A DNA stretch of 64,000 nt from Desulfarculales bacterium UBA696 (GTDB lineage Bacteria; Desulfobacterota; Syntrophobacteria; Syntrophobacterales; Syntrophobacteraceae): NCBI GenBank assembly GCA_002298995.1, contig DBMO01000024.1, positions 13,015 to 77,014 on the forward strand. Direction: 5' to 3'. The notes beneath the pieces are model-generated. The model had not been told where the DNA came from, searched no databases, and worked only from the letters and a program-made list of their open reading frames with translations. Made by a program: the position numbers and the translations under genes. The first letter of the stretch is position 1. Each line of letters starts with the position of its first letter. Below, in pieces: positions 16,885 to 25,533 of the stretch.

Positions 16885-18774
16885 GTGAACTCCCGGAATC
16901 CCGCACAGCCTTCCTCGCCCAAAGAGGGACTCGCCTCCTCCCGCGCCCCGGATGAGCCGGTAGGGAAAAGCGGCGCGCACAAGTCTATCCGCCGCGCGGG
17001 GGAGCTTTTTCTGGTTGCGGGATTTTTCCTGCTGACAGCCATGCCGCTGGTGGATTTCATTGGGCGTCCTCTCTATGGTTTCCACATTCCCGGCTCAGCC
17101 ACATACACCCAGCAGCTTACATTCTACCTCGCCTTCTTCGGAGGTTTCGTGGCGGCGCTCACGGGCGCGCACCTTACGCTCTCAACCGCCGCGCTTCTTC
17201 CGGAAGGCCGGTTTCGCAGGTTTGCCGAGTTTTTCTCCTCGTGCGTTGCCGCATCGGTTGCCGCCGTGCTGACCTACGCCTCGATCGGGGTGGTAATGGC
17301 CGAGCGCACCCAGGGCGGTAAACTTACTCTCGGCGTGCCGCTTTGGGTAACCGAATCGGCGATGCCGCTGGGACTTGGTCTGATTGCACTGGTTTACCTT
17401 TGCAAATCATCGAATAAATTACCCGGACGGCTTCTTGCGGCGGGATTTGTCGGAGCGGTTTTTTGCCTGGGGCTGGCCGGTCCGCCCTCGGCGCCGCTGG
17501 TCTGGGCAATAAGCGCGGTGCTGATGGCGGCAACGCTTCTCGGTTCCCCCGTTTTCGCAGCCATGGCGGGCGTTGGGCTGCTTCTTTTCTGGATGGAAGG
17601 GACCCCGGTTTCCGCGGTTTCGGCCGAGATTTACCGCCTGGTCGGTTCCCCGACCCTTCCGGCAATCCCGCTCCTTACCGCAACCGGATTCGTTCTTGCC
17701 GAAACCAATGCTCCCCGGCGGCTGGTGCACTTTTTCCACGCCCTGCTCGGTTCCATCCCCGGAGGCGTGGCTGTGCTGGTCGCGACCGTTTGCGCCCTTT
17801 TTACGGCTCTTACAGGCGGCTCGGGTGTGACGATAATAGCCCTGGGCGGACTGGTTTACCCGATCCTGCTCGAAGACGGCTACCCCGAGCCGTTCTCGCT
17901 GGGCCTTGTAACAGCTGCCGGAAGCCTCGGGTTGCTTTTTCCTCCCTGCCTGGCGGTAATACTCTACGGTGTGGTGTCGGGTATTCCGGCCGACCAGCTT
18001 TTTTTAGCCGGGATGGTGCCGGGGGTGCTTTTGCTGGTGCTGGTGGCCGCCTACGGTATTCACATGGGCAGTAAGCTCGGGGTGGCGCGCGACAGGTTCG
18101 ACTTTCGCAGGGCGATTTCGGCAACATGGGAGGCAAAATGGGAGCTTTCGATTCCCTTGGCCATGATCCTGCTCTTTGGCTCGGGCATGGCCTCGCTTCT
18201 CGAAACCTCCGCCTTTGCATGCGCATACACCATCCTAATTGCCTGCTTCATCCACCGCGACCTTCACCCGGTACGGGACCTGCCGCGGGTGATCCTGAAG
18301 GCATCAGCCCTGGTCGGCGCCGTACTGATACTGCTTAGCTGCGCGATGGGGCTCACAAGCTACCTCGTTGACGCACAGATCCCCGATCAGCTCCTCGATC
18401 TGGTGAAGCAGCATATCCATTCACCTCTGGTCTTTCTGCTCACGTTGAATGTTGTTTTGCTGGTGCTCGGAAGCGTCCTGGAAATATTTTCCGCGATAAT
18501 CGTACTGACCCCGCTTGTTATTCCGCTCGGCACGGCCTTTGGCGTCGATCCGGTCCACCTTGGAATAATTTTTCTGGCAAACCTGGAGCTGGGATTTCTT
18601 TTCCCGCCTGTCGGGCTCAACCTGCTGCTTTCTTCATCCAGGTTCGGCAAACCGATGATCCAACTCTATCGGCACGTAATTCCATTTCTGCTGATCCTGG
18701 GCTTCGGCGTGCTCGCCATAACCTACATTCCCGCGCTATCGCTGGGCGTGCTGCAACTGCTCGGCAGGGTGTAG
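16885..18774 (+). CDS. TRAP transporter permease, fused DctQ and DctM subunits
   Basis: A 629-residue inner-membrane protein joining both TRAP permease subunits in one chain. After a 35-residue polar N-terminus, residues about 40-180 have the four helices of DctQ (DFIGRPLYGF then GAHLTLSTAALLPEG). Residues about 195-629 are a DctM domain with many helices; ALTGGSGVTIIALGGLVYP, GLLFPPCLAVILYG and LELGFLFPPVGLNLLLSSS are typical. Transport is driven by ion gradients, usually sodium. It begins with GTG 3 bases after dctP. Fused QM permeases commonly go with TatT-type partners. Confidence 0.9.
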   Translation: MNSRNPAQPSSPKEGLASSRAPDEPVGKSGAHKSIRRAGELFLVAGFFLLTAMPLVDFIGRPLYGFHIPGSATYTQQLTFYLAFFGGFVAALTGAHLTLSTAALLPEGRFRRFAEFFSSCVAASVAAVLTYASIGVVMAERTQGGKLTLGVPLWVTESAMPLGLGLIALVYLCKSSNKLPGRLLAAGFVGAVFCLGLAGPPSAPLVWAISAVLMAATLLGSPVFAAMAGVGLLLFWMEGTPVSAVSAEIYRLVGSPTLPAIPLLTATGFVLAETNAPRRLVHFFHALLGSIPGGVAVLVATVCALFTALTGGSGVTIIALGGLVYPILLEDGYPEPFSLGLVTAAGSLGLLFPPCLAVILYGVVSGIPADQLFLAGMVPGVLLLVLVAAYGIHMGSKLGVARDRFDFRRAISATWEAKWELSIPLAMILLFGSGMASLLETSAFACAYTILIACFIHRDLHPVRDLPRVILKASALVGAVLILLSCAMGLTSYLVDAQIPDQLLDLVKQHIHSPLVFLLTLNVVLLVLGSVLEIFSAIIVLTPLVIPLGTAFGVDPVHLGIIFLANLELGFLFPPVGLNLLLSSSRFGKPMIQLYRHVIPFLLILGFGVLAITYIPALSLGVLQLLGRV

Positions 18775-18944
18775 TCCGGAGTTGAATTTCGGGGTTTTGC
18801 CGAGCGCCAAAAGATAGTAAGATGTATCGGAAAACACCGGCTATCGAGTAAAGTCAGGCTGCAGAGTAGCCGCGGTCAGGCATGGGAAAACGAAATCCCG
18901 GCCGGGAGATTCTCCACCCGCATGAAATCGAGCAGAAAGGACGG

Positions 18945-19736
18945 ATGCCTATGAGCCGCCCGAAGCTGTTTTTGGTCAACTCGGAACAGCCGGACACGTC
19001 CCGCCCTTCGCGCGAAGGCAAAAGATATCGTTTCGACCTGAGCAGGAAGAAATTTGTATTCTGCGTCACGGGCCTTGTCGTCACGCTCTGCTGGATGTTC
19101 ATACTCGGTGTTCTGGTGGGCAGGGGCATAGCCTTGGTCAGCTCCGAGGATTTTACAGTCCGGGCTGAGTTCTTCCGTTTTCTGGGCCTGGGCAAGCAGG
19201 CTGGACAGTCTGCCCCAAGGGCCGCGGAGACGTGGGGCGACCCGAAGAAGATGCTCGAATCCCTCAACTACTATGAGGATCTGACCCACACAGGTGCAAA
19301 CCCCGCCACTGTATCACCGCCCAAAACGGCCGAAGATGACGACGCCGGTCTGGCGGCCGCTCCACCAGCCGCGGTAATTCCCCCGCCTGAACCGGTAAAG
19401 GAAACGCCGCCAAAGCGCCAGGTATCCCAAGCTCAGCCCCAGGCGCCTTCCGAGAAAACCGCAAAGGCTGCTCCACCGACTGCCGCGGTTTCCGTCGAGC
19501 AGTTCACGCTCCTTGTGGCCTCGCTAAAGGACCCCGAAAACGCCCAGCGGCTGATCGACCAGCTGGCCCTTAAAGGATATTCACCCCGCCTGGAAACCCT
19601 CGACCTGCACGGCGGAGGACGATGGAGCCGCGTACTGGTCGGGTCTTTCCTTTCCCGCGAGGCCGCCCTGAAATTCGCCGCCGAGTTCAATAGAAAAGAA
19701 AATATGGAGGGCCTGGTAATTCGCGAAGCGAATTAG
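18945..19736 (+). CDS. Membrane-anchored SPOR domain protein
   Basis: A 263-residue inner-membrane protein with an N-terminal cytoplasmic part of about 35 residues. One membrane span follows (FVFCVTGLVVTLCWMFILGV), then a Pro/Ala-rich periplasmic linker. The C-terminal SPOR domain (about residues 185-262) reads QFTLLVASLKDPENAQRLID and WSRVLVGSFLSREAALKFA. SPOR domains bind denuded peptidoglycan glycan strands, typically at division sites. The ATG at 18945 follows AGAAAGGA; the longer frame from 18882 adds no conserved sequence. It lies 170 bases after the TRAP operon and is probably a separate unit. A weak hairpin with a T-run (AGGCC at 19824, GGCCT at 19837) may end it. Confidence 0.85.
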   Translation: MPMSRPKLFLVNSEQPDTSRPSREGKRYRFDLSRKKFVFCVTGLVVTLCWMFILGVLVGRGIALVSSEDFTVRAEFFRFLGLGKQAGQSAPRAAETWGDPKKMLESLNYYEDLTHTGANPATVSPPKTAEDDDAGLAAAPPAAVIPPPEPVKETPPKRQVSQAQPQAPSEKTAKAAPPTAAVSVEQFTLLVASLKDPENAQRLIDQLALKGYSPRLETLDLHGGGRWSRVLVGSFLSREAALKFAAEFNRKENMEGLVIREAN

Positions 19737-19926
19737 GGCCGGCATCCCCCGCAATACTTCATTAACTCACCAACCGACATCTGCATTCATACTGACCCCA
19801 TTCCCACCCCGCCCTTGGCTTGCAGGCCCGGCAAACGGCCTTATTTTTAAATGATTATCCGGGGCTTAAGGTATCTCGGTCGGCCCGCCAATCCCTGTTT
19901 TAATCTTCGCCCCCAACTAAAGGTTC

Positions 19927-21918
19927 ATGGAGATGAGCGAGCGGCAAAGAGCGCGTGTTGTAATCGAGAATGTGCGCCCGAGCGTTGATTGCGGCCAGTT
20001 TGCAGCCAAACGGATAATCGGGGACAAGGTGGTGGTTTCGGCGGATATATTCTCGGACGGACACGACGCTCTTGCGGGCCGGCTGATCTATCGGGGGCCT
20101 GGGTCATCCGACTGGGAAACGGCTGGTATGAAGTCCACGCTAAATGATGCCTGGGAAGGTGAATTCACTGTAGAGAAATTGGGATCTTACTATTTTACCG
20201 TCGAGGGCTGGGTAGATCACTTCGCAACGTGGCAGAATGCGCTTCGGAAAAAGTTTGCCGCGGGCCAGGACCTATCCATGGAAATCCTTATCGGGGCGGG
20301 AATCATCGATGAGGTCGCCAAAAAGGTCGGCGGCGAGGCGGGAAAAGAGATGGCCGCGCTTGCAGATCGGCTGAGGTCGGAGAATGTAATCGACAAGACC
20401 GTCTCAATGGCGCTCGGACCCGAGGCGAGCTATCTCATGCGGCAAAACCCCGACCAGGAATTTGCGGTCCGGTTCGAGCCGGAACTTGAAATCCGGGTAG
20501 AGAGGCCCAAAGCCCGCTTCAGCACGTGGTATGAGCGTTTCCCGAGATCGGCCTCTTCCGACCCGTCGAGGCCTGGGACCCTGCGGGACCTCCAGGCGCT
20601 CCTTCCCGCAATCGCGCGCATGGGCTTCGACGTGCTCTACCTGCCGCCAATTCATCCCATAGGCAAGACCAACCGGAAGGGAAAAAACAACACCGAAGGC
20701 GCATCCGCCGAGGACCCCGGAAGTCCCTGGGCAATAGGCTCGCAAGAGGGCGGCCATAAAGCCATGGATCCGAAGCTTGGGACGATGGAAGACTTTCACA
20801 ATCTCATCCGGGCCGCCGCCGGCTTCGGTATCGAAATAGCTCTCGACATGGCTTTTCAGTGCTCGCCCGACCACCCTTATGTAAGGGAGCATCCCCAGTG
20901 GTTCAAGATCCGTCCTGACGGGTCCGTCCAGTACGCCGAAAATCCCCCGAAAAAGTACCAGGACATTTTTCCGCTGAACTTCGAAACCGAACACTGGAAA
21001 AGCCTGTGGGAAGAACTTAAAAGCGTGGCTTATTTCTGGATCGACAATGGCGTAAAGATTCTACGGGTGGACAACCCACACACCAAACCCTTCCCCTTCT
21101 GGGAGTGGCTGCTCGCGGAAATGAGGCGGGACCACCCCGACGTGCTGCTGCTCTCGGAGGCGTTCACCCGGCCCAAGGTTATGAAACGGCTGGCAAAGGT
21201 CGGGTTCGCCCAGTCCTATACCTATTTCACGTGGAGAAATTCAAAGCGGGAGATCATCGAATACGTCCAGGAGCTTACCAGCGGGGAAATGAGAGAATAC
21301 TTCAGGCCCAATTTCTGGCCCAACACCCCGGATATTCTCCCCGAGTACCTGCAGTACGGCGGAAGACCGGCATTTATAATAAAACTGATACTTGCCGCGA
21401 CCATGTCGTCCAACTACGGCATCTACGGCCCGGCATTCGAGCTGGTGGAAAACGAGGCCCTGCCCGGCCGCGAAGAGTATGCCAATTCCGAGAAATATGA
21501 AATTCGCCACTGGGACTGGGACAGACCAGGCAACCTCAAGGACTTCATCACCAGGGTCAACGCCATCCGGAGGGAAAACCCCGCGCTTCAGGAGACGACC
21601 AATATCAGATTTTTCGAGGTAGATAACGAGCAGATGCTGTTTTTTGGAAAGATCGGGTCCAACGGCGCGGATTCCATCCTTGTTGTCGTGAACCTCGACC
21701 CGGCAAACACCCAGTCCGGGTGGATAAGGATTCCAGCGGACGAATTCGGAATAAATCCCGCCCAGCCATACCTGGGTCACGACCTGCTAAGCGGTGAAAA
21801 ATATATCTGGTACGGCGAGAGGAATTACATTCAATTGAACCCGCACGTTGTTCCAGCTCATATATTCAAGCTCAAGACGCGCGTGCGCCGGGAAACCGAT
21901 TTCGATTATTTCCTGTAG
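19927..21918 (+). CDS. glgE: Maltosyltransferase GlgE (alpha-1,4-glucan:maltose-1-phosphate)
   Basis: Cytoplasmic GH13_3 enzyme that transfers maltose from maltose 1-phosphate onto the non-reducing end of alpha-1,4-glucans. The 663-residue length is standard. The N-terminal domain (about 1-185) has the GlgE-specific beta-sandwich opening RARVVIENVRPSVDCGQFAA. The barrel shows FDVLYLPPIHPIGKTNRKGK, the nucleophile region GVKILRVDNPHTKPFPFW, and the acid/base region DVLLLSEAFTRPKVM. The TKPF stretch after the nucleophile is typical of GlgE rather than amylases. It is the first gene of a cluster with the TreS-maltokinase fusion (16 bases downstream) and glgB. A second ATG two codons in is possible. 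Confidence 0.94.
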   Translation: MEMSERQRARVVIENVRPSVDCGQFAAKRIIGDKVVVSADIFSDGHDALAGRLIYRGPGSSDWETAGMKSTLNDAWEGEFTVEKLGSYYFTVEGWVDHFATWQNALRKKFAAGQDLSMEILIGAGIIDEVAKKVGGEAGKEMAALADRLRSENVIDKTVSMALGPEASYLMRQNPDQEFAVRFEPELEIRVERPKARFSTWYERFPRSASSDPSRPGTLRDLQALLPAIARMGFDVLYLPPIHPIGKTNRKGKNNTEGASAEDPGSPWAIGSQEGGHKAMDPKLGTMEDFHNLIRAAAGFGIEIALDMAFQCSPDHPYVREHPQWFKIRPDGSVQYAENPPKKYQDIFPLNFETEHWKSLWEELKSVAYFWIDNGVKILRVDNPHTKPFPFWEWLLAEMRRDHPDVLLLSEAFTRPKVMKRLAKVGFAQSYTYFTWRNSKREIIEYVQELTSGEMREYFRPNFWPNTPDILPEYLQYGGRPAFIIKLILAATMSSNYGIYGPAFELVENEALPGREEYANSEKYEIRHWDWDRPGNLKDFITRVNAIRRENPALQETTNIRFFEVDNEQMLFFGKIGSNGADSILVVVNLDPANTQSGWIRIPADEFGINPAQPYLGHDLLSGEKYIWYGERNYIQLNPHVVPAHIFKLKTRVRRETDFDYFL

Positions 21919-21934
21919 GGCCGAAGGAGTTGCC

Positions 21935-24900
21935 ATGGCAAACGGGACCGAGTTCCCGGACGACGATCCACTATGGTACAAGGACGCGGTCATCTACGAG
22001 CTGCACATAAAAGCCTTCTATGACGCCGACGGCGACGGCACCGGCGATTTCCAGGGCTTGACGCGCAAGCTCGATTATCTAAAGGACCTCGGGATCACTG
22101 CCGTCTGGCTACTGCCGTTCTACCCTTCGCCTCTGCGCGATGACGGCTACGATATCGCCGACTTCTACAATATCAATCCAATATACGGCAGGCTGGCGGA
22201 TTTCCGGGAATTCCTGCGCGAGGCCCACAAACGGGAAATCAGGGTCATCACCGAGATGGTGTTGAACCACACCTCGGACCAGCATCCGTGGTTCCACCGG
22301 GCAAGAAGGGCAAAGCCGGAATCGATTTTCAGGAATTTTTACGTCTGGTCGGACGACCCGAAAAAATACGCGGATGCGCGAATAATTTTCCAGGATTTCG
22401 AACCCTCGAACTGGACCTGGGACCCTGTTGCGAAGGCCTACTACTGGCATCGCTTCTATTCGCACCAGCCCGATCTCAATTTCGACAACCCTCACGTACA
22501 AAGGGCTATGTTTCGGGTAATCGATTTCTGGATGCGAATGGGGGTGGACGGCATGCGCCTCGACGCCGTGCCCTATCTCTTCGAGCGCGAGGGGACCAAC
22601 TGCGAGAACCTTCCCGAGACTTATGAATTCATACGGAAACTGCGAGCCCACGTAGATTCCAAGTTCAAAAACCGCATGCTGCTTGCCGAGGCTAACCAGT
22701 GGCCCGAGGACGCCGTCGCCTATTTCGGAGATGGCGACATGTGCCACATGGCTTTCCACTTCCCGCTGATGCCCAGGATGTTCATGGCTATACAGATGGA
22801 GGACAATTTCCCGATACTCGATATCCTGGACCAGACGCCGGAGATCCCGGAAACGTCCCAGTGGGCGCTGTTTCTTCGCAACCACGACGAACTCACCCTC
22901 GAGATGGTAACGGATGAGGAACGGGACTATATGTACCGCATGTATGCAACCGACCCGCGCGCCAGGATAAACCTGGGAATCCGCAGGAGGCTCGCCCCCC
23001 TTCTTGGAAACGACCTGCGCAAGATAAAGCTCCTCTATGGGCTTCTTTTCACCCTTCCGGGCAGCCCGGTCGTCTATTACGGCAACGAGATCTGCATGGG
23101 AGACAACTACTACCTGGGAGACCGAAACGGGGTGAGGACCCCCATGCAGTGGAGTCCGGACAAGAACGCCGGTTTTTCGAAAGCCGACCCCCAGCAGCTC
23201 TATCTGCCGGTGGTGATCGACTACAGCTACCATTATCAGACGATAAACGTGGAAAATCAGGAGCGAAACCCGTCGTCTTTTTTGTGGTTCATGCGCCGCC
23301 TGATTGCGCTGAGAAAGCGATACCGGGCCTTCGGCAGGGGACGCATGCGGCTGGTAAAATCTTCCAATAAAAAGATTTTCTCCTTCATAAGAGAGTACGG
23401 CGACGAAAAGATACTCGTTGCGGTAAATCTTTCGAGGCTGCCCCAGATGGGGGCGCTCAACCTGTCGGAATTTGCCGGACTGGAACCCGAAGAGCTTGTG
23501 AGCCGCAATAAGTTCCATCAAATCCAGCAATCGCCCTACATCCTGACTTTTGCTCCCTACGGGGGATACCTTTTTTCACTCGGCCAGTCTGAAACTGGTC
23601 TGGTATGCGCCGGGGCCCCAACCGAAAGACTGGAGGCAGCGGTGCACTGGACAGATATTTTTCACGGAAAGATGCGGGAGGTATTGGAAAACGAGGTCCT
23701 TCCGGCCTATGTCGGCGGATGCCGTTGGTTTGGCGGAAAAGCGCGCCAGGTGTTTCAGATCCGAATCACCGATTTAGTCCCTCTGTTGAAAAATGGGATC
23801 GAATTTCGGATTATCCTTATGAAGGTGGACTATGTCGAGGGCTTGCCGGACCTTTACGTATTGCCGTTGGGGTTTGCAAAGGGGGAAGCGGCGGCGCGCA
23901 TCTCGGATGAATTCTCCCCTGCGGTCGTCTCTCCAATCGAGGTGTCAGGCGAGAACGGTATCCTCTACGACAGCCTCTATGATGAAGATTTCAGCTCCGA
24001 TCTGCTCTGGATGATGGCAAAGAGGCGCCGGACCAGGTCGCACTCAACCGAACTTTGGGCTTACCCGGGAAGAGGTTTCAGGTACGACGCGCTTCGAGCC
24101 CCGGAACGAATCAGGCCAAAAGTGCTTCGAGCAGACCAGAGCAATACTTCGGTTGTCTTCGGGGAGGAGTATTTCCTGAAGATATACCGCAATCCGGACG
24201 AAGGGATCCATCCCGACCTCGAGATAACGAGATTTCTGACCGAAGTCGCTAATTTCACCCACATTCCGGCTTTCGCCGGGGGATTGGAACTCAAGCGCGA
24301 AAACGGGCATACCGTATCGCTCGGGATCTTGCTGAATTATGTCCATAACCAGGGGGATGCGCTCAGCTATTTCATGTCCGGACTGAACCGTTATTACGAA
24401 CAGATTCTGAGCAGGAGGGCCGAGCTTCCCGAAGCGCCGCGCACAAGTGCGACGCTCATGGACATGGCTGCCGCGGATACTCCTCCCGCTTTTCCATCAA
24501 ACCTCGAAGCGGGCATTCCCTTCGAGATGGTCTCGCTTCTCGGTACCAGGACCGCGCAGATGCACCAGGCCCTGGCCTCCGGTACCAATGACCCGGCATT
24601 TGCGCCCGAGAAGTTCACTGCTCTGTGGCAACGGTCGCAGTTTCAATCCCTGCAAAGCCTGCTGAAAAGGGTTTTCGCGCTCCTTAGCACAAACATCTCG
24701 AAGCTTTCCCCCGAATCGGCTGCGGAGGCTTCCTTGATTTTGGTCCAGATTGACCGGATCGTTTCAATCTATCGCCTGATTCTAAAAAAGAAACTCTCGG
24801 CAAAAAGAATCCGCGTCCACGGTGACTATCATCTGGGCCAGGTTCTTTACACCGGAAAGGACTACATCATTATAGACTTCGAAGGAGAGCCGGCGCGCAC

Positions 24901-25264
24901 CCTTGGCGATAGGCGCCTCAAACGCTCGCCGCTGCGAGACGTGGCCGGAATGATCCGATCCTTCCATTATGCAGCCTACCTTGCGCTCATGAAAGGGGCG
25001 GACATACGCGCCGAAGATGTGCCCATGCTGGAACCCTGGGCGGAACTGTGGTACAGGATCATGACCGCTGTATTTCTGCGCGCCTGGCTCGATGAAATGA
25101 AAACGAGCGACCTGGTTCCGGAAAGCAGGGAGGACATACAAATCCTTCTCGACACTTTTCTACTCGACAAGGCAGTCTATGAACTGGGCTATGAACTGAA
25201 CAACCGCCCCGACTGGGCGATCATCCCCATCAGGGGAATCCGGCATTTGTTGGAAGGTGGATAA
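21935..25264 (+). CDS. treS: Trehalose synthase-maltokinase fusion (TreS-Pep2)
   Basis: A 1109-residue bifunctional enzyme. Residues about 1-545 are TreS, which interconverts trehalose and maltose: LWYKDAVIYELHIKAFYDAD, the GH13 region GVDGMRLDAVPYLFEREG with the catalytic Asp, LLAEANQWPEDAV with the Glu, and LRNHDELTLEMV with the third acid. Residues about 575-1109 are a maltokinase that makes maltose 1-phosphate for GlgE: VGGCRWFGGKAR at its start, then RIRVHGDYHLGQVLYTGKDY and IIDFEGEPARTLGDRR with the kinase-like catalytic HGDYHLGQ and DFEGEP. I start it at 21935, after GAAGGAG. Fusion of the two steps just before glgB gives trehalose to glucan flux in one cluster. Confidence 0.95.
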   Translation: MANGTEFPDDDPLWYKDAVIYELHIKAFYDADGDGTGDFQGLTRKLDYLKDLGITAVWLLPFYPSPLRDDGYDIADFYNINPIYGRLADFREFLREAHKREIRVITEMVLNHTSDQHPWFHRARRAKPESIFRNFYVWSDDPKKYADARIIFQDFEPSNWTWDPVAKAYYWHRFYSHQPDLNFDNPHVQRAMFRVIDFWMRMGVDGMRLDAVPYLFEREGTNCENLPETYEFIRKLRAHVDSKFKNRMLLAEANQWPEDAVAYFGDGDMCHMAFHFPLMPRMFMAIQMEDNFPILDILDQTPEIPETSQWALFLRNHDELTLEMVTDEERDYMYRMYATDPRARINLGIRRRLAPLLGNDLRKIKLLYGLLFTLPGSPVVYYGNEICMGDNYYLGDRNGVRTPMQWSPDKNAGFSKADPQQLYLPVVIDYSYHYQTINVENQERNPSSFLWFMRRLIALRKRYRAFGRGRMRLVKSSNKKIFSFIREYGDEKILVAVNLSRLPQMGALNLSEFAGLEPEELVSRNKFHQIQQSPYILTFAPYGGYLFSLGQSETGLVCAGAPTERLEAAVHWTDIFHGKMREVLENEVLPAYVGGCRWFGGKARQVFQIRITDLVPLLKNGIEFRIILMKVDYVEGLPDLYVLPLGFAKGEAAARISDEFSPAVVSPIEVSGENGILYDSLYDEDFSSDLLWMMAKRRRTRSHSTELWAYPGRGFRYDALRAPERIRPKVLRADQSNTSVVFGEEYFLKIYRNPDEGIHPDLEITRFLTEVANFTHIPAFAGGLELKRENGHTVSLGILLNYVHNQGDALSYFMSGLNRYYEQILSRRAELPEAPRTSATLMDMAAADTPPAFPSNLEAGIPFEMVSLLGTRTAQMHQALASGTNDPAFAPEKFTALWQRSQFQSLQSLLKRVFALLSTNISKLSPESAAEASLILVQIDRIVSIYRLILKKKLSAKRIRVHGDYHLGQVLYTGKDYIIIDFEGEPARTLGDRRLKRSPLRDVAGMIRSFHYAAYLALMKGADIRAEDVPMLEPWAELWYRIMTAVFLRAWLDEMKTSDLVPESREDIQILLDTFLLDKAVYELGYELNNRPDWAIIPIRGIRHLLEGG

Positions 25265-25533
25265 ATCGGAGGAGGCGTTTCGTTTTTATGTCGGGTCCGC
25301 GGCCCCTTGAGTTTAGACCCTACCGCCCGTAAGAAAACTGCCCTCTCGGGGCAATTGAGTAACGTTTCCAGCACCGAAAAATGTTTATCCGGGCTATCTT
25401 CTTTCCAGGAAGAATTAAAGTCCGTAATAGTTCGGCTATTGGCCTAAGGCGTCCAAACTCCCGCGGCGGGCTGGAAAGCCTGCCCCACGTTTGGCCTGAT
25501 GATGGGCGGTTGCGAAAAAGGAGCGAGGAGCAG
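25265..25533. other. Gap between treS and glgB
   Basis: The gap holds no credible gene; the frame from 25381 that joins glgB lacks conserved sequence. It includes GCGGGCTGGAAAGCCTGCCC at about 25469-25488, one of several (C)GGCAGGCTGGAA...GCCCCAC-like short repeats also seen near 2015-2035 and 51547-51575. Confidence 0.4.

Noticed and set aside
19824..19848. Weak terminator after the SPOR gene (AGGCC-N8-GGCCT then a T-rich run)
   Set aside because: The stem is only 5 bp; kept as a remark in the gene entry rather than as a feature.
22109..23530. A 473-codon minus-strand frame inside treS
   Set aside because: It is antisense to conserved TreS catalytic motifs, has low-complexity His/Val/Arg composition typical of a shadow frame, and no ribosome site.
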